Notes: generated by a model from the letters alone, not told the origin. DNA of 64,000 nucleotides from Toxonevra muliebris (GCA_963691655.1 OY829329.1:16258708-16322707), one strand, 5' to 3'; shown: positions 11,161 through 22,310, counted from the stretch's first letter. A program made the numbers and translations.

Positions 11161-11169
11161 CTAGTCGAA

Positions 11170-11444
11170 GGGGTATTTTCATTCACTTAACATGGATTTT
11201 TATGCGATTGACTACGTTAATGTTGGCGTACAGCTTATGGTTCTATCTTTTTCGGTATCCGTCGTCCACGCATATTGGATCAATGATCTTCCGGAATATC
11301 TTCCTCTCGAACGCGCATAACAGCCTCTCATCTTTGGTGGTCAATGTCTACGTCTCAGCGCCTTACTTTCGGTCGGGAAGGATGTGAGAGTTATTGAGCG
11401 TTACTTTTGTTCGTCGAGAGAAGGCTTTGCTTCTCAATTGCCTA
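11170..11444 (-). pseudogene. RTE region between YADD and C-terminus
   Basis: On the minus strand this aligns with about 57515-57755 of the plus-strand copy, which encodes the HGLSRQLRSRALSRK to CVNDVYRIKWNHELYADIDV part. Many single-base changes and indels remove the reading frame. It joins directly to 12188 once the hAT MITE is taken out. Confidence 0.7.
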
Positions 11445-11452
11445 CTGACAAC
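11445..11452. repeat. Left 8-bp target duplication CTGACAAC of the hAT MITE
   Basis: CTGACAAC here and at 12180-12187 flank the MITE. The sequence fits the hAT/Ac-type target pattern nTnnnnAn. The 56 kb RTE copy has a single related site (GGGCTCAG on its strand), as expected for an empty site. Confidence 0.85.
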
Positions 11453-12179
11453 CAGAGCTGTATAAGATTGCAGTCATTTCAAGCTGCATTCATTGAAGTC
11501 ACTAGAAATGATTTACGTTATCTGATTACAGTCTTTGATTTCATTTGAGACTTATGACTTTAAAAAATTAAGTCACCAGTCTTTTTGAAGTCAATTATAA
11601 CAACCAATTTGAGACTTTAAGGCAAATAAGTCACAATCACTCACATGACTTCACATTATACTTAAAGTCACAGTCATGACTTCTAATTGGTTTGAAGTCA
11701 CAGTCATGAATTCGAATTGGTTTGAAATCTTGCAGTCAATTGAGACTTCACCTTCACTGAGTGAAGTCTATTATTGAATGATCAAAATATGTAGTATGTA
11801 TTTATAAGTTGTATAAATACCCTACTCTACAAATTTACAAAAACTTTCACCACAATGAATAGCGATAACTTTTTCTATAGTAAAATTTTCCGTAGAATCT
11901 GAATATCCTAATAATTTTTTTCGATTAACCCCAATTTTCCATATAGAAGGCAAAATTAAAAAAAGGGCACTGTTGAGAGCACATACTTCACACAAATGCT
12001 TGTAAAAACTTTAATTTTCAGCCAATGAATTGTAAATTTTTGTATATTTTAGATAAGAATTAGGTATAATACGTGCCAATAGCATCAGCAATATTACTTC
12101 ATTGAAATAAATTGAAGTCAATTGACTTCAAAATCAGTTGACTTCAACCTTAAAAAGACTGCAATCTTTTACAGCTTTG
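11453..12179. mobile_element. Non-autonomous hAT-type MITE, 727 bp
   Basis: The left end CAGAGCTGTATAAGATTGCA and the right end, read inward as CAAAGCTGTAAAAGATTGCA, are inverted repeats with 2 mismatches in 20; both continue with GTC. An exact 8-bp target duplication CTGACAAC flanks the element. Ends beginning CAGAG and 8-bp duplications are hallmarks of the hAT superfamily (hobo, Hermes, Ac). The interior has no transposase. It is packed with AAGTC/GACTT words in both orientations, which look like subterminal transposase-binding repeats. The insertion splits the RTE copy and is therefore younger than it. Confidence 0.9.
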
Positions 12180-12187
12180 CTGACAAC
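12180..12187. repeat. Right 8-bp target duplication CTGACAAC of the hAT MITE
   Basis: Exact copy of 11445-11452, directly abutting the right inverted end of the MITE. Confidence 0.85.
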
Positions 12188-13628
12188 GTAGTAACACTTG
12201 TTGGCAAGAGTTAATATCTGCTTGATCTCAAAGCAAACATTGTTGTTGATGCTAGTTCCTAAGTAAACGAAATCCTTGACGACTTCAAAAGTATAATTGT
12301 CAGCAGTGACATTTTATCCACGACGCCGTAACTCCTTGTTTGTTGACACACGAAATTTCGTCTTGCCCTCGTTCACTACTAGACCACCCACTCGACGAGA
12401 CTTCCTTCCCAAGTTGGAGAATGCTGCACTGACTACTCGCGCTTTGGTGCCAATGATGTCAATACCATCAGCGTATGCTAGCAGCATAGCATTCTTGTAG
12501 AAGATAGTATCAGAGATGTCGATTTTCGTTGACAAGTCGATAAGGTTGAAAAAATTGCACGATGGGGAATAATCACCTTATTTGAAACCGCTTTTTGTAT
12601 CAAATGGCGCGGAGAAGTCTGTCCCGATTTCCACTACGCTGGCGGTGTCGGTCAGTGTCATTTTGGAAAGAGCTTTGCTGGGATACCAAAGCCAGACATT
12701 GCGGCGTATAAGTGATCTCTAATCGTGATTTCGATTGTCATTGAATAGATGATGGATGTCGCGTTGTTCTTCTTGGATCTTTTCCAGGATTTGGCGTAGT
12801 GTGAATATCTGGTCGATGGTATATTTATCAGGCCGGAAGCCACACTGATAAGGTCCAAACAGATTGTTGCCGATGGGTTTCAGTCTTTCACATAGTACGC
12901 TCGATACAACCTTATATCCGATATTGGGCTTATCCCACGGTAGTTGGCGCAGATCGTGGGATCACCTTTCATATGGATTGGGGAGAGTATGCTGACGTTC
13001 CAATCACTAGGCATGCGACCAAGTTTATGTATAAAAGCTCGTGCATACATCTTGGGAGCTCTTCACATCCAGTCTAAAACACCAAAGCAGGTAGGCTATC
13101 TAGGCTCGTAGCGTTCTTGTTTTTCAGCCGAACGATGACTGTTACGACCTTATCTTAGTCGGGCGGCGATAATACAACGCCGTAAGTAAATGGGGTTCCC
13201 AGAATAGCTTACCTAACAGCAGAATGGTTACCATTATCGCCATTAAGTAGCTGTGAAAAGTGTTCCCTTCATAACCTCATAATACCTTGGACATCTATCA
13301 GCAGATTTCCGTCTTCGTCTTTGCAGTAAGAGGCGCCGGTCTTCAAACCGTTAGCCAGATGTCTCATTTTTTCGAACCTTATTCCTGTCCCTATTCATCT
13401 TGATTTCATCGAATTCCCATCTTTTCGTCTCTAGCTTCTTGCGCATGAAAATACGTTTCCCCTACCTCCTCAACTGTCTGTAACGCTCCTTAGCAGCTTG
13501 CGTTGCAACTGGCTGCAGGTAGCTCTCTACACAGCGTTTTTCGCTTTAGTAGCTTCGCGACACTGTTGATCGTACCACATATTTCTCCAACGACGGTGAT
13601 ATCTAGCACCTCTTAGGCAGCTGTACAG
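12188..13628 (-). pseudogene. RTE reverse transcriptase core, broken
   Basis: Minus-strand blocks include RSVTDS-like linker remnants near 13490 and the NIGYKVVSSVLCERLKPIG region near 12930-12890. GPYQCGFRP and TIDQIFTLRQILEKIQEE lie near 12860-12770, and RDHLYAAMSGFGIPAK near 12720-12675. MLLAYADGIDIIG at about 12490-12450 is the active-site box, in which the second aspartate of YADD is changed to glycine. VGGLVVNEGKTKFRVSTNKE and NVTADNYTFEVVKDFVYLG follow. Several stops and shifts separate the blocks. The order and content match RTE-clade LINEs and the copy at 56 kb. Confidence 0.85.
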
Positions 13629-14083
13629 ACGACCTCGATAATCTAGTGGATAGTGCACTAGACTTTCATCCAGAAGGTTGCGGGTTCGATTCCCGTCTTG
13701 GTCTGGTGGTTAATTCTCATAAACTTCTTATATTCACTATCGATATGAAGTGGATGAGAATTATAAGAATGGAATTGTACACAAGTACACACCTTGGTTG
13801 GTAATGGCAAAACCAACGAGCTGATAAAAAATTGCCGCATAGCCGTTCGGAATCGGCGTTAAACTGTAGGTCCTACCATCGCCACTGTGGTCTAGTGGCA
13901 GAGTGCCAGACTCTTATCTCTGGAGACCTGAGTTCGATTCTCGGCTTGGGTATGTTTCTTATCTATCTTTCTTTCTCTCTGCCTTTCCTTTCTTTCTTTC
14001 TTGGGGCTTTGGTACAAAAGATCTTATAGGTCGCAGTGCCTGACTTTCGAGTCGTCCTTCCTTCAAATAATAATAATAATAAA
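13629..14083 (+). mobile_element. Dimeric tRNA-derived SINE, copy 1
   Basis: Two tRNA-like modules lie in tandem. Module 1 has an A-box-like TAATCTAGTGG (13639-13649) and B box GGTTCGATTCC (13683-13693). Module 2 has TGGTCTAGTGGC (13888-13899) and GAGTTCGATTC (13930-13940). Module 2 keeps a good T arm and a CCAGA/TCTGG stem, but neither module folds as a true tRNA. A CTTT-rich stretch follows, then the tail block GGTACAAAAGATCTTATAGG and an AAT repeat. The SINE sits inside the RTE copy, with a possible degraded target duplication starting TAGGCA on both sides. It would be transcribed by RNA polymerase III and moved by a LINE. Confidence 0.85.
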
Positions 14084-14094
14084 TAGGCATGGAG

Positions 14095-14725
14095 AGGAAA
14101 ACGTGTGTTTTCTGCGCCCATATGTCAAGTTGAAAAATTTTTTGCGTTAGGAGGAGTGAGAGACGATTGGCGAAGGCTTCAGCGGTCCGTTGTGTTTGGT
14201 GCTTTTCGACTTCCAGCATTCTCTGTGTACGTATCGCGTATCGTGAACGTCGCGTCTGCGGACCTTGGCTGCTACTAAGTAGCGGTCAGAGTCGATGCTT
14301 TGCAACACGTATCATGCTTACGTCTAGTACAGTGGAAGCGTACTATCACAACGCGATCAATTTCGTTTCGAGCTTTTTTGATCAGGAGACAGCCAGTGTC
14401 AGATCAGCAACTTTATGAATATTGAGATGTTGGAATCTGGTTTTACTGTCATACTCCATGCCGCGGCGAAGTCGATCAGTCTCATGGCGTTGTCGGTGGC
14501 TTAATCGTGGCGACTGAATTTTGCGATCGTCAGACCAAGGAGAATCTCCTTGCACACTTTGGCATTTAAGTCGCCTAATACGATTGAGATGTCGTGGCTG
14601 GGGCAATACTCATAGGTTTTGTCGAGGAGGTCGAAGAAGTCATCTTTGGTCGCTTCGTCCTTCTCGTCCCTCTTGGTATGGACACAAATTAAGCTGATCT
14701 TGATGAATTTATATAATCATTCACT
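14095..14725 (-). pseudogene. RTE APE endonuclease domain, C-terminal part
   Basis: On the minus strand, patched frames read ISLICVHTKRDEKDEATKDD, CPSHDISIVLGDLNAKV (the conserved GD-N motif of the endonuclease), AMRLIDFAAAWSMTVKPD, IDSDRYLVAAKV (the SDHxL-type motif with H changed to R), and then QTQRTAEAFANRLSLLLT before the SINE. This is the endonuclease that nicks target DNA in RTE-type retrotransposition. Stops and frameshifts are present and the N-terminus is lost. Confidence 0.8.
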
Positions 14726-14729
14726 GTAG

Positions 14730-15320
14730 TCGTATTTCTAATCAAAACCTTAAGGCACTAAGCTTATCGATTCATTTAGATTTCTAATGCCGTTCTTTAA
14801 CTGACGCCAATATAACAGCTTCTAATTATATCAGGTGGGCTGCTTATAATTGCTTCCCGCTGCTCTTAACATTCTCTAACTGTCATTGACTGATTTTATC
14901 AAATTGCTTTCAATTGCTTCTTACTGTTTCTTATTGCTTCTGATTGGTTTAATGTACTACGTAATTTTTCTGATTCTCCGTGACTACCTTTGATAGCCTC
15001 TTACAATTCTGTTAAACCTCTGAATACCAGTTATTGCTTCTAACTATCTTTGATTTCCATTTCCTACCTTTAATATTTTTTTAGACTGCATCTTATAACT
15101 TCTGAACGCCTCTCGTAGCTTCTGATTGCCAGTAGCTGGTACTGCTATTGCTTTGGACTGCCTCTAAAAAATACCAGGTGCAGTTTATTACATCTGATGT
15201 TTTATTTATCTGCTTTGTTAAGCCTATAAATTGCGTTTGGTTGCCATAGACTGAATCTGGTGATCCTTGAATGCTCCTTAGTGTTTCCAATTGTGTTTGG
15301 TTGCTAACACAAACTTCATT
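14730..15320. repeat. Degenerate short-unit array (TTGCTTCTGATTGCC-like)
   Basis: Words such as TTGCTTCTAATTG, TTGCTTCTGATTG and GACTGCCTCT recur every 15-30 bases with heavy divergence. No coding frame is credible. It looks like an old simple tandem repeat that has decayed. Confidence 0.5.
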
Positions 15321-18300
15321 TTCTGAGCTTTAACCACTAACTAAAACCTTAGACTTCTTCTCTTTCAGCTTTAGGGATTTTTTAATAGCTTATTTTTACC
15401 TGTAATGATGAGGCAATCATTGATTAAGTTTTCAGAGGAGCATAAAATTTTAAATTTTGCTATCTATTTGTACCAGTAAGTATTAATTAACAATTTTTTT
15501 CTTACTGTTACCTTCGTAACCGCATTTTCTCTCTACTACATACATTCAACTGTCACTGTCAAATTAAACAATATTTCCTTTCACTAAGTTTGCTGGGGCT
15601 GTGCCATCAATAGCTAAACACTAAACAACACACACACTCACAATATTGACGCAATCAACACTAAAATGTCAAACCAGAAATATCTAAGAGTACATACTTA
15701 TATAAATATTATTTTTTTATTTTTTTTCAAATATATTTTTTCACTTATGCTTTGTGAACTAATACATGTTCACATACATACATACTAACAGACATATGTA
15801 TTCGTATATAAACATCTAACTATGTATACCAATATCCAACGACGATTGACAGATTGCAAATTGATTTTCATGCCAATGTCAAAATTCTGTCAACTCACAA
15901 CTCAAAAAGTAAAATACCATTTGACATGATATTACACATGTGTGTGTGTGTGTACGTGTGTGAATGAATGAATGAATGATTGAGTATGAGTGTGAATACC
16001 ACAATAACAAGAACAACAACAAAACATCACCACATCACTATGTACCACCAATGTATGTATATACAAGAACAACAACAGTAACAAACAAAAATTTCCTACA
16101 TCTCGCCATCACCATCAACGTCGCAAATACAACAAAGTGGGTGACTTGTCAAAAATGTCATTCAAAATGCTCTTATTGTTGTTGCTGTCGCTGCTGCTGT
16201 CATTGTCGTTATATTGCTGTTGCTTTCATTGCTGTTGTTGTTATTGGAAATTGCAGTCATGTGTGAAAAATGTTATTGGAGCTGATGTCAGTTTCTCTGT
16301 GTTGGTGTATGCGTGTGTGTGTGTGTGTGTTTCTACCATATTGTTGATATGCTGTGAAGAAAAGAGCTCACTGTGAAGCTCTATAGAGAAATGGAAAAGT
16401 ATGTATGTGTGTGTATCTGTGCTGCTTTTGTGTGTATAGAAATGATCAAAAGAAGCTAGAAATTAATTTAGCTAGCTTTCAATAATACGCCACAAACATA
16501 ACCCCAAAGTTATATACGTACATACATATACTTGCATACATTGTTGAGTAAGAGAGAGAGAGTACAAAATAACCGCAGGAGTAAAACCACACAAAAACAA
16601 AATACACTCATACTCTCATTCTGTTACGAAGTAGAGTACGAGCACAATAGCAACAGTAGTATCGGTGGGAGCAGCATCCATCACACCATTTTGGTGTTGG
16701 CTGAGAATATATAATTGTAATGCTGTTGTTGTTATTGTTGTGTTATATTAAATTTTACTTTCCCCCAAATACTTACATACTTATTTACTTATATGAGAAA
16801 TGTCATCTGTTTATGATGGCTTTTTGACATCTCGTTATTATAGATTGAGAAGAGCGAGAATGAGATTGAGTGACTAAGACAGGAAGAGAGTGAAGTAAAG
16901 TTTTACTACACATAGTACCCCACAAGTAGCTATGCTGTGTTGTTTTGAACTGTTATCGTTGTTGTTATTGCTATTGTTGCATGTGGAGCGTGCCATGTGA
17001 AATGTGAGTACTGCTGCTGCTGGTTTTCTTTTGCAGACATCTTTGATGTAATTTCAATTTTCGTATTTTATTATGGTTCCGTACTTATACTCTTCACCTC
17101 CTACTCACCCTTTCACTATCACACTCTCTCTTTCTGTCTTTCTTACCAACAACTCTCACTTACATATCCATACTTTGCGGTTTTCTTTTCGTTATTGTTG
17201 TTGTTGTTGTTATTATAGCAGCAATGAGCGCCTGTCTCTTTCATAACACGCAAAACAAAATTGTATTGAATTTCTTACTGCCAGTATTGATTTTATATGT
17301 TGTTGTATTTGTTGTACTTGGTTAGTTGGTTGCGCAATGCAGTTTCCTTTTAACAAGACTCGTTTATATAGTCCCAGTTGTTGTTGTTTGGTGTTGTATG
17401 TTATCATTAGTTTCATCATCAGTATCATACTCAATTCCCTTCCGCTCTCTCATCCCTATCATCATCAACATCCTTCTCATCATTTTTGTCCTACTCATCT
17501 TCGCTTCCATTACAACTTTCCTTTTGCTCATCCTTAACGTTGTCATAGTTATCATCATCATCATCATTATGTTTCCTGTCAGTGTCAATTTTATCGTTGT
17601 TAACCACAAAACCACTTGTTTGTAGTTGATTATTTTGACAGACATCTAGACAGACTAACTGAAGTAAGAGAAAAACTGAACTGTGAAATCAAACAGACAG
17701 TCAGACAGAGAGACAGCCATATGGAAGAAGTTGCTGCTGACACATAAAGTTTTATAAGTTTCCTTTATGTTTATTTTATTATTGATATTGAACTACTGCA
17801 GCTTATTCCTTGCTTACTTGCTACTGTGCAGGTTTAAGTGTCAATCTTCGAAGTGATATAAAGATAAATTTCATATTTAGAATTTGCTCCTATTTGCTCC
17901 CAGAATCTTGGGTGTTATGGTATAATATTATAAAAACAGATTACCATACAGTTCTAGTAAATATATACGATCTCAAAGATATATAGTTGAAAGAAATATA
18001 AAATTCCCTGTTGCATTTATTTTCTACTCATTTTTAATTCGTTTTGACCTTTAAAAATGCATATTAAAGTAGAAAACGATTGCTTTTCCGTAACGAGTAA
18101 TAATGCCCTCTCAATCTCTCTCTCTCTCTCTTATTTTTATACTGAGCAAATTAATATATTTTCAGTTGTATTAATTTTTTTACATACTTAATAAGAGAGA
18201 GAGAGAGAGAGACGCTCGTTGTCGGTGTTGATAATTTATTGATTCCGAGGGAAATTTACTGTTATTTTTAGACGCTTTGTTGTTGTAAGAGTTGGCTCGT

Positions 18301-18984
18301 CGATTTCTGTTAGGCTGTGGTTATATTGGGAGTATGCTCGGCGAACACCATGAAATTTTTGTTGCATCAAACACAAAGAGAAAGTCTTTGCTCACTCTCA
18401 CAGCAAACACGATATGCTCGGTGTATTGTACACCGAGCACGCCGAATATTCAGGGTGACAATGAGTTATTTTACAAAACAGTATCACTACATACAAAATA
18501 GTATTAAACAAACGAATATATTTTGGCAAAAAGCAACACTGCCTCTAGCTGAATGTAACCACTATGACCGAGCACGGAAGAAAATGTTTTGTGTTCTGAT
18601 CATAGAAATAGTTGGGGCATTCATAGTTCATTGTATTGGTAAAATTTTGTATGAGAAATTAGAGAATTTGAGAGGTTTTACAACAAATGAGAGCTACGGC
18701 ACTACAAATGTTTACATATGAAACTATGAACACGATAAATATGTACTTATTTGGCGCATTAACGGAACAATTGTTATATTTCTTGCCTGAGCAATACAAA
18801 ACTGCCCAACTAGATTACGAATTGTCTAAAAGCCAAGAATAACTCTTTATGAATCCTGAATGAAGTCTTGCGTAATATAGAAGTAATGATATATGTTGTT
18901 ATGCAACCCAGTAGCAAGAAACTCAAACTCAAGGAAATCAAATAGAACAAGTCACCTGCAGGAATTTTATCGCAAAGATATTTA
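15321..18984. other. Non-coding DNA rich in microsatellites
   Basis: No gene recognised. Features seen are GT repeats (about 15940-15962), GAAT repeats (15963-15979), CTG/TTG-rich stretches (16170-16245), GTGTGT (16313-16330), a TCATCA-rich stretch (17455-17570), and CT repeats at 18114-18131 facing AG repeats at 18194-18211. Near 18417-18439 GCTCGGTGTA and TACACCGAGC form a perfect 10-bp stem around TTG. Short frames here are low in complexity. Confidence 0.55.
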
Positions 18985-19866
18985 TTTTATTTCTACCTCG
19001 GGTTTATTTCTAGTTTATTGCCACTTCTACTTTATTTCAAACCCTGGTTTATTTCTTATTCTGGTTTATTATTTATATTTTTGGTTTATTTCAACCTCTG
19101 GTTTATTACAACCCCCGGTTTATTTCTACCTCTAGTTTATTTCTAGCTCTGGTTTGTTTCTATCTCTGGTTAATTTCCACCCCTGGTTTGTTTCCACCTC
19201 TGGTTATTTCTACCCCTGGTTTATTTCTACCTCTGGTTTATTTCTACCCCTGGTTTATTTCTACCCCTGGTTTATTTCTACTTCTGGTTTATTTTTACCT
19301 CTGGTTTATTTCTACTTTTGGTTTATTTCTACCTCGAGTTTATTTCTACCCCTGGTTTATTTCTACCTCCAGTTTATTTCTACCTCTGGTTTATTTCTAC
19401 CCCTAGTTTATTTCTACCTCTGGTTTATTTCTACCCCTGGTTTATTTCCACCTCTGGTTTATTTCCACCTCTGGTTTATTTCTACCTCTGGTTTATTTCT
19501 ACCTTTGGTTTATTTCTACCTCTGGTTTATTTCTACCTCTGGTTTATTTCTTCCTCCAGTTTATTTCTACCTCTGGTTTGTTTCTACCCCTGGTTTATTT
19601 CTACCCCTGGTTTATTTCCACCTCTGGTTTATTTCTACCTCTGGTTTATTTCTACCTCTGGTTTATTTCTACCTTTGGTTTATTTCTACCTCTGGTTTAT
19701 TTCTACCCCTGGTTTATTTCTACCCCTGGTTTATTTCCGCCTCTGGTTTATTTCTACCTCTGGTTTATTTCTCCCTCTGGTTTATTTCTACCTCTGGTTT
19801 ATTTCTACCTCTGGTTTATTTCAACCTCAGGTTTATTTCTGCCTCAGGTTTATTTCCACCTCTGGC
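18985..19866 (+). repeat. 17-bp minisatellite, about 52 copies
   Basis: The unit is TGGTTTATTTCTACCTC with a frequent CCCC variant. It repeats about 52 times and is most regular from about 19180 to 19860. Because 17 is not a multiple of 3, the three plus-strand frames cycle through the same 17-residue string (LVYFYLWFISTSGLFLP). The unit has no plus-strand stop in any frame, which creates open frames of up to 242 codons. The minus strand is full of stops. I treat these frames as a by-product of the repeat, not a gene. Confidence 0.9.
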
Positions 19867-20847
19867 CTCTTATCAATTGTAATTATTCTCTCCAAAAACC
19901 AAGTTTCAAGTTCAAAGTTTTATTAAAAAACAAACAAAAAAATTAAATTTAATTCATAACTAAATCACAAAATTAGCTTAAAACATGTTCATACTAAACA
20001 TACGAAAATTTCTTGAAGATCTACGAAAAATGAAGTCCAAACTCTCTTAACTCTTATTACCTTGCCCGTAATTATTATTTCGAATTATTCCTAAATATTT
20101 TCATTATCCTACATCGAATAATTTATTATAATCGATTTAAAAAATTGACTTTTACTAAAGATAATACATATGCCCACATAAGATTCTATCATGCATAAAT
20201 ATTCATAAAAAATGTCCACAAATGTGCAGAAATAATTACAAAAATTTTCTTTTTACATTTTTTTACAATGGGTAAATAATTTACAAAATAAAATATTTCT
20301 GTATTTTTTTTTGTTTTATTTGTTCTTATGCTTTCATATGGAAAAATCTTTTAAAAATATTAAATTATTCATAGATGATTGTAATTTAAATTCTGTTCCC
20401 ATATGCATCGATCTCAAAAAAAATTTATTTCACATACTTTCCGTGCACATTACATTTTACTTTGTAAATGTTGGTTGTGTGTGACCCTTGTCAAAAATTG
20501 GAAAAAAAAAAGAATTTGTCATTGACATAAATGTCAAAATCATAATTTCATATGCAAACGAAATGACAAACGACAACTTCAATTATTGCAAAAATAATAA
20601 AATGAAACAAGCAGATGAAGGAGAAGAAGAAGAAAAAAGAAATGAAAAACATGTTAAAAATTGCGTTTACAGACCCCAATTTGTTTGTTGTTGTTGTTGT
20701 AGTTGTGCTGTTGCAGTACTCAAAAGCCAGCCACAATAACACGCAAGCAATATTTATGTATGTATGTAGATTTCTTTACAGAATTAAGGATGTGTTGAAA
20801 AATATGAGTCCTAAATAAATCTGAAAAAAAAATTCGGGGAAATCAAT
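19867..20847. other. AT-rich non-coding DNA
   Basis: No gene or element recognised. The stretch has A/T runs and a TTG run near 20685-20705. Confidence 0.55.
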
Positions 20848-22310
20848 ATGGCTGATTCAAAATGGCGGATCGAAAACGTGAAAAATGTTTCGAGTTTGAT
20901 GAAATTCGACGTATTCAGATTTTTGAAGCCGATGTTGATATTGGATTTCAAAAATTTAAAATGGCGAATGGGAAACTTGAAAAATTGTTCGGATTCGAAG
21001 AAATTCGGCATTTACATCGGTTTTTTGGGGTCGCTGAATCCGAATTTGAAATTAGATTTCAAGATTTCTAAATGCCTGACTCAAAATGGAGGATCGAAAA
21101 TAGGAAAAATGGTTTCAGTTGAATAAAAGTTGGCATATATAGGTTCTTTGGGTCGGATTCGGTTCGGTTGGTTCGGATTCGATATCGGATTTCAAAAATT
21201 CCAAATGGAGAATGCTTTGAGTTTGATAAAATTCGACGAACATTGATTTTTGGGCTTGCTGAATTCGAATTTGACATTGGGTTTCAAAAAATCAAAATGG
21301 CTGACATAAAATGGCGAATGGGAAAATTAAAAAATCTTTCGGATTCGATGAAATTCAGCATATATAGGTTCTTGGGGTGGATGAATTTGAATTCAGTATC
21401 AGATTTTAAAATGGCTGACTCAAAATGGCGGATCGAAAATAGGAAAAATGATTTATGTTCAATAAAATTCGACATATACAAGTTCTTGGGATCGCTGAAT
21501 TCGAATTCAATATCAGATTTTAAAATTTCACAATAGTTGACTCAAAATGGCGGAACGAAAATAGAAGAAATGATTTAAATTCGATAAAATTCGGCATATA
21601 TAGTTTCTTGGGGTCGCCGAATTCGAACTCAATATCAGATTTCAAAATTTCACAATGACTGACTCAAAATGGCGGATCAGAAAAATGGAAGATATTTTAA
21701 ATTCGAAAAAAATCGACAAATATTAATTTTTGGGCTTGCTGAATTCGAACTTGATATCGGGTTTCAAAAAATTAAAATGGCTGACTTAAAATGGCGATCG
21801 AAAACATGAAAAATGTTTCAAATTCAATGAAATTCAGCACAGGTATAGGTCTTTGAGGTTTATAAGTTTGAATTCGATAAAATACGACGTATTCCGACTT
21901 TTTAGAGTCGCTGAATTCGAATTTGATATCAAATTTTAAAAACTCAAAATAACTGACTTAAAATGACGGAACTAAAACATGAAAAATGTTTTGATTTCGA
22001 TGAAATTCGGCATATATAGGTTATTGAGGTGGCTGAGGTTGAATTTGATATCATATTTCAAAAATTTAAAGATGGCTGGTTTAGAATGGCGGATAAAAAA
22101 TTAAGAAAAAAGTTTTGAGTTTGATGAAGTTCGATTATGTAGATTTTTGGAGCTGCTGAATTTGAATTTTATATCGGGATTCACGATGGCTGACTTTAAA
22201 TGGCGGATCGAAAACTAGATAAGTGTTTCAAATTCGATGAAATTCGGCATGCAAAAGTTTTTAGAGTAGCTGAGTTCGAAATTGAAGATTAGATTTCAAA
22301 AATAGAAAAT
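20848..22310 (+). repeat. Diverged tandem array, unit roughly 100-125 bp, about 12 copies
   Basis: Anchors such as AAAATGGCGGATCGAAAA recur near 20858, 21082, 21423, 21545, 21667, 21788 and 22198, with variants at 20958, 21310, 21960 and 22085. Each unit also carries TTCGATGAAATTCGGCATAT, then TCGCTGAATTCGAA and a GATATCGGATTTCAAAA block. Unit lengths vary and the copies are strongly diverged. Open frames of up to 122 codons are by-products, since they shift between units. Confidence 0.85.

Larger units (their letters stand above)
10786..14725 (-). mobile_element. RTE-clade LINE (family 1) with three nested insertions
   Basis: Read on the minus strand from 14725 down to 10786, this has an APE-type endonuclease part (14725-14095), then the N-terminal linker and reverse transcriptase (13628-12188), then the C-terminal end (11452-11170 and 10945-10790). 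Its nucleotide sequence aligns along its length with the plus-strand copy at 56.1-57.98 kb. Three later insertions interrupt it: 10955-11160, 11453-12179 and 13629-14083. Removing them restores colinearity with the other copy. The 5' end of the endonuclease is missing. The short TAAG-like tail expected for RTE elements is seen near 10786-10795 (CTTACTTACC). Confidence 0.85.

Noticed and set aside
13629..13705. tRNA gene on the plus strand
   Set aside because: The A and B boxes are good, but the anticodon arm folds with a 5-nt loop at best and the acceptor stem is only partly paired. The sequence recurs at 60722 inside a retroposed unit with target duplications, so it is a SINE head.
13882..13952. 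Second tRNA gene
   Set aside because: It has a fair T arm, but no acceptor stem, an 8-nt anticodon loop, and repeated occurrence as SINE module 2.
17364..17645. Open frames on both strands around 17.3-17.6 kb
   Set aside because: The frames come from TCATCA-type simple repeats; the residues are Met/Ile/Val-poor in complexity and unsupported.
18985..19866. CRISPR array
   Set aside because: The repeats are contiguous with no unique spacers, and the genome is eukaryotic.
19154..19882. 242-codon protein with 17-residue repeats
   Set aside because: All three forward frames are open with the same rotated string because the DNA unit is 17 bp without stops; nothing favours one frame.
21168..21536. 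122-codon protein in the 20.8-22.3 kb region
   Set aside because: It lies inside a diverged tandem array, the frame shifts from unit to unit, and there is no family match.
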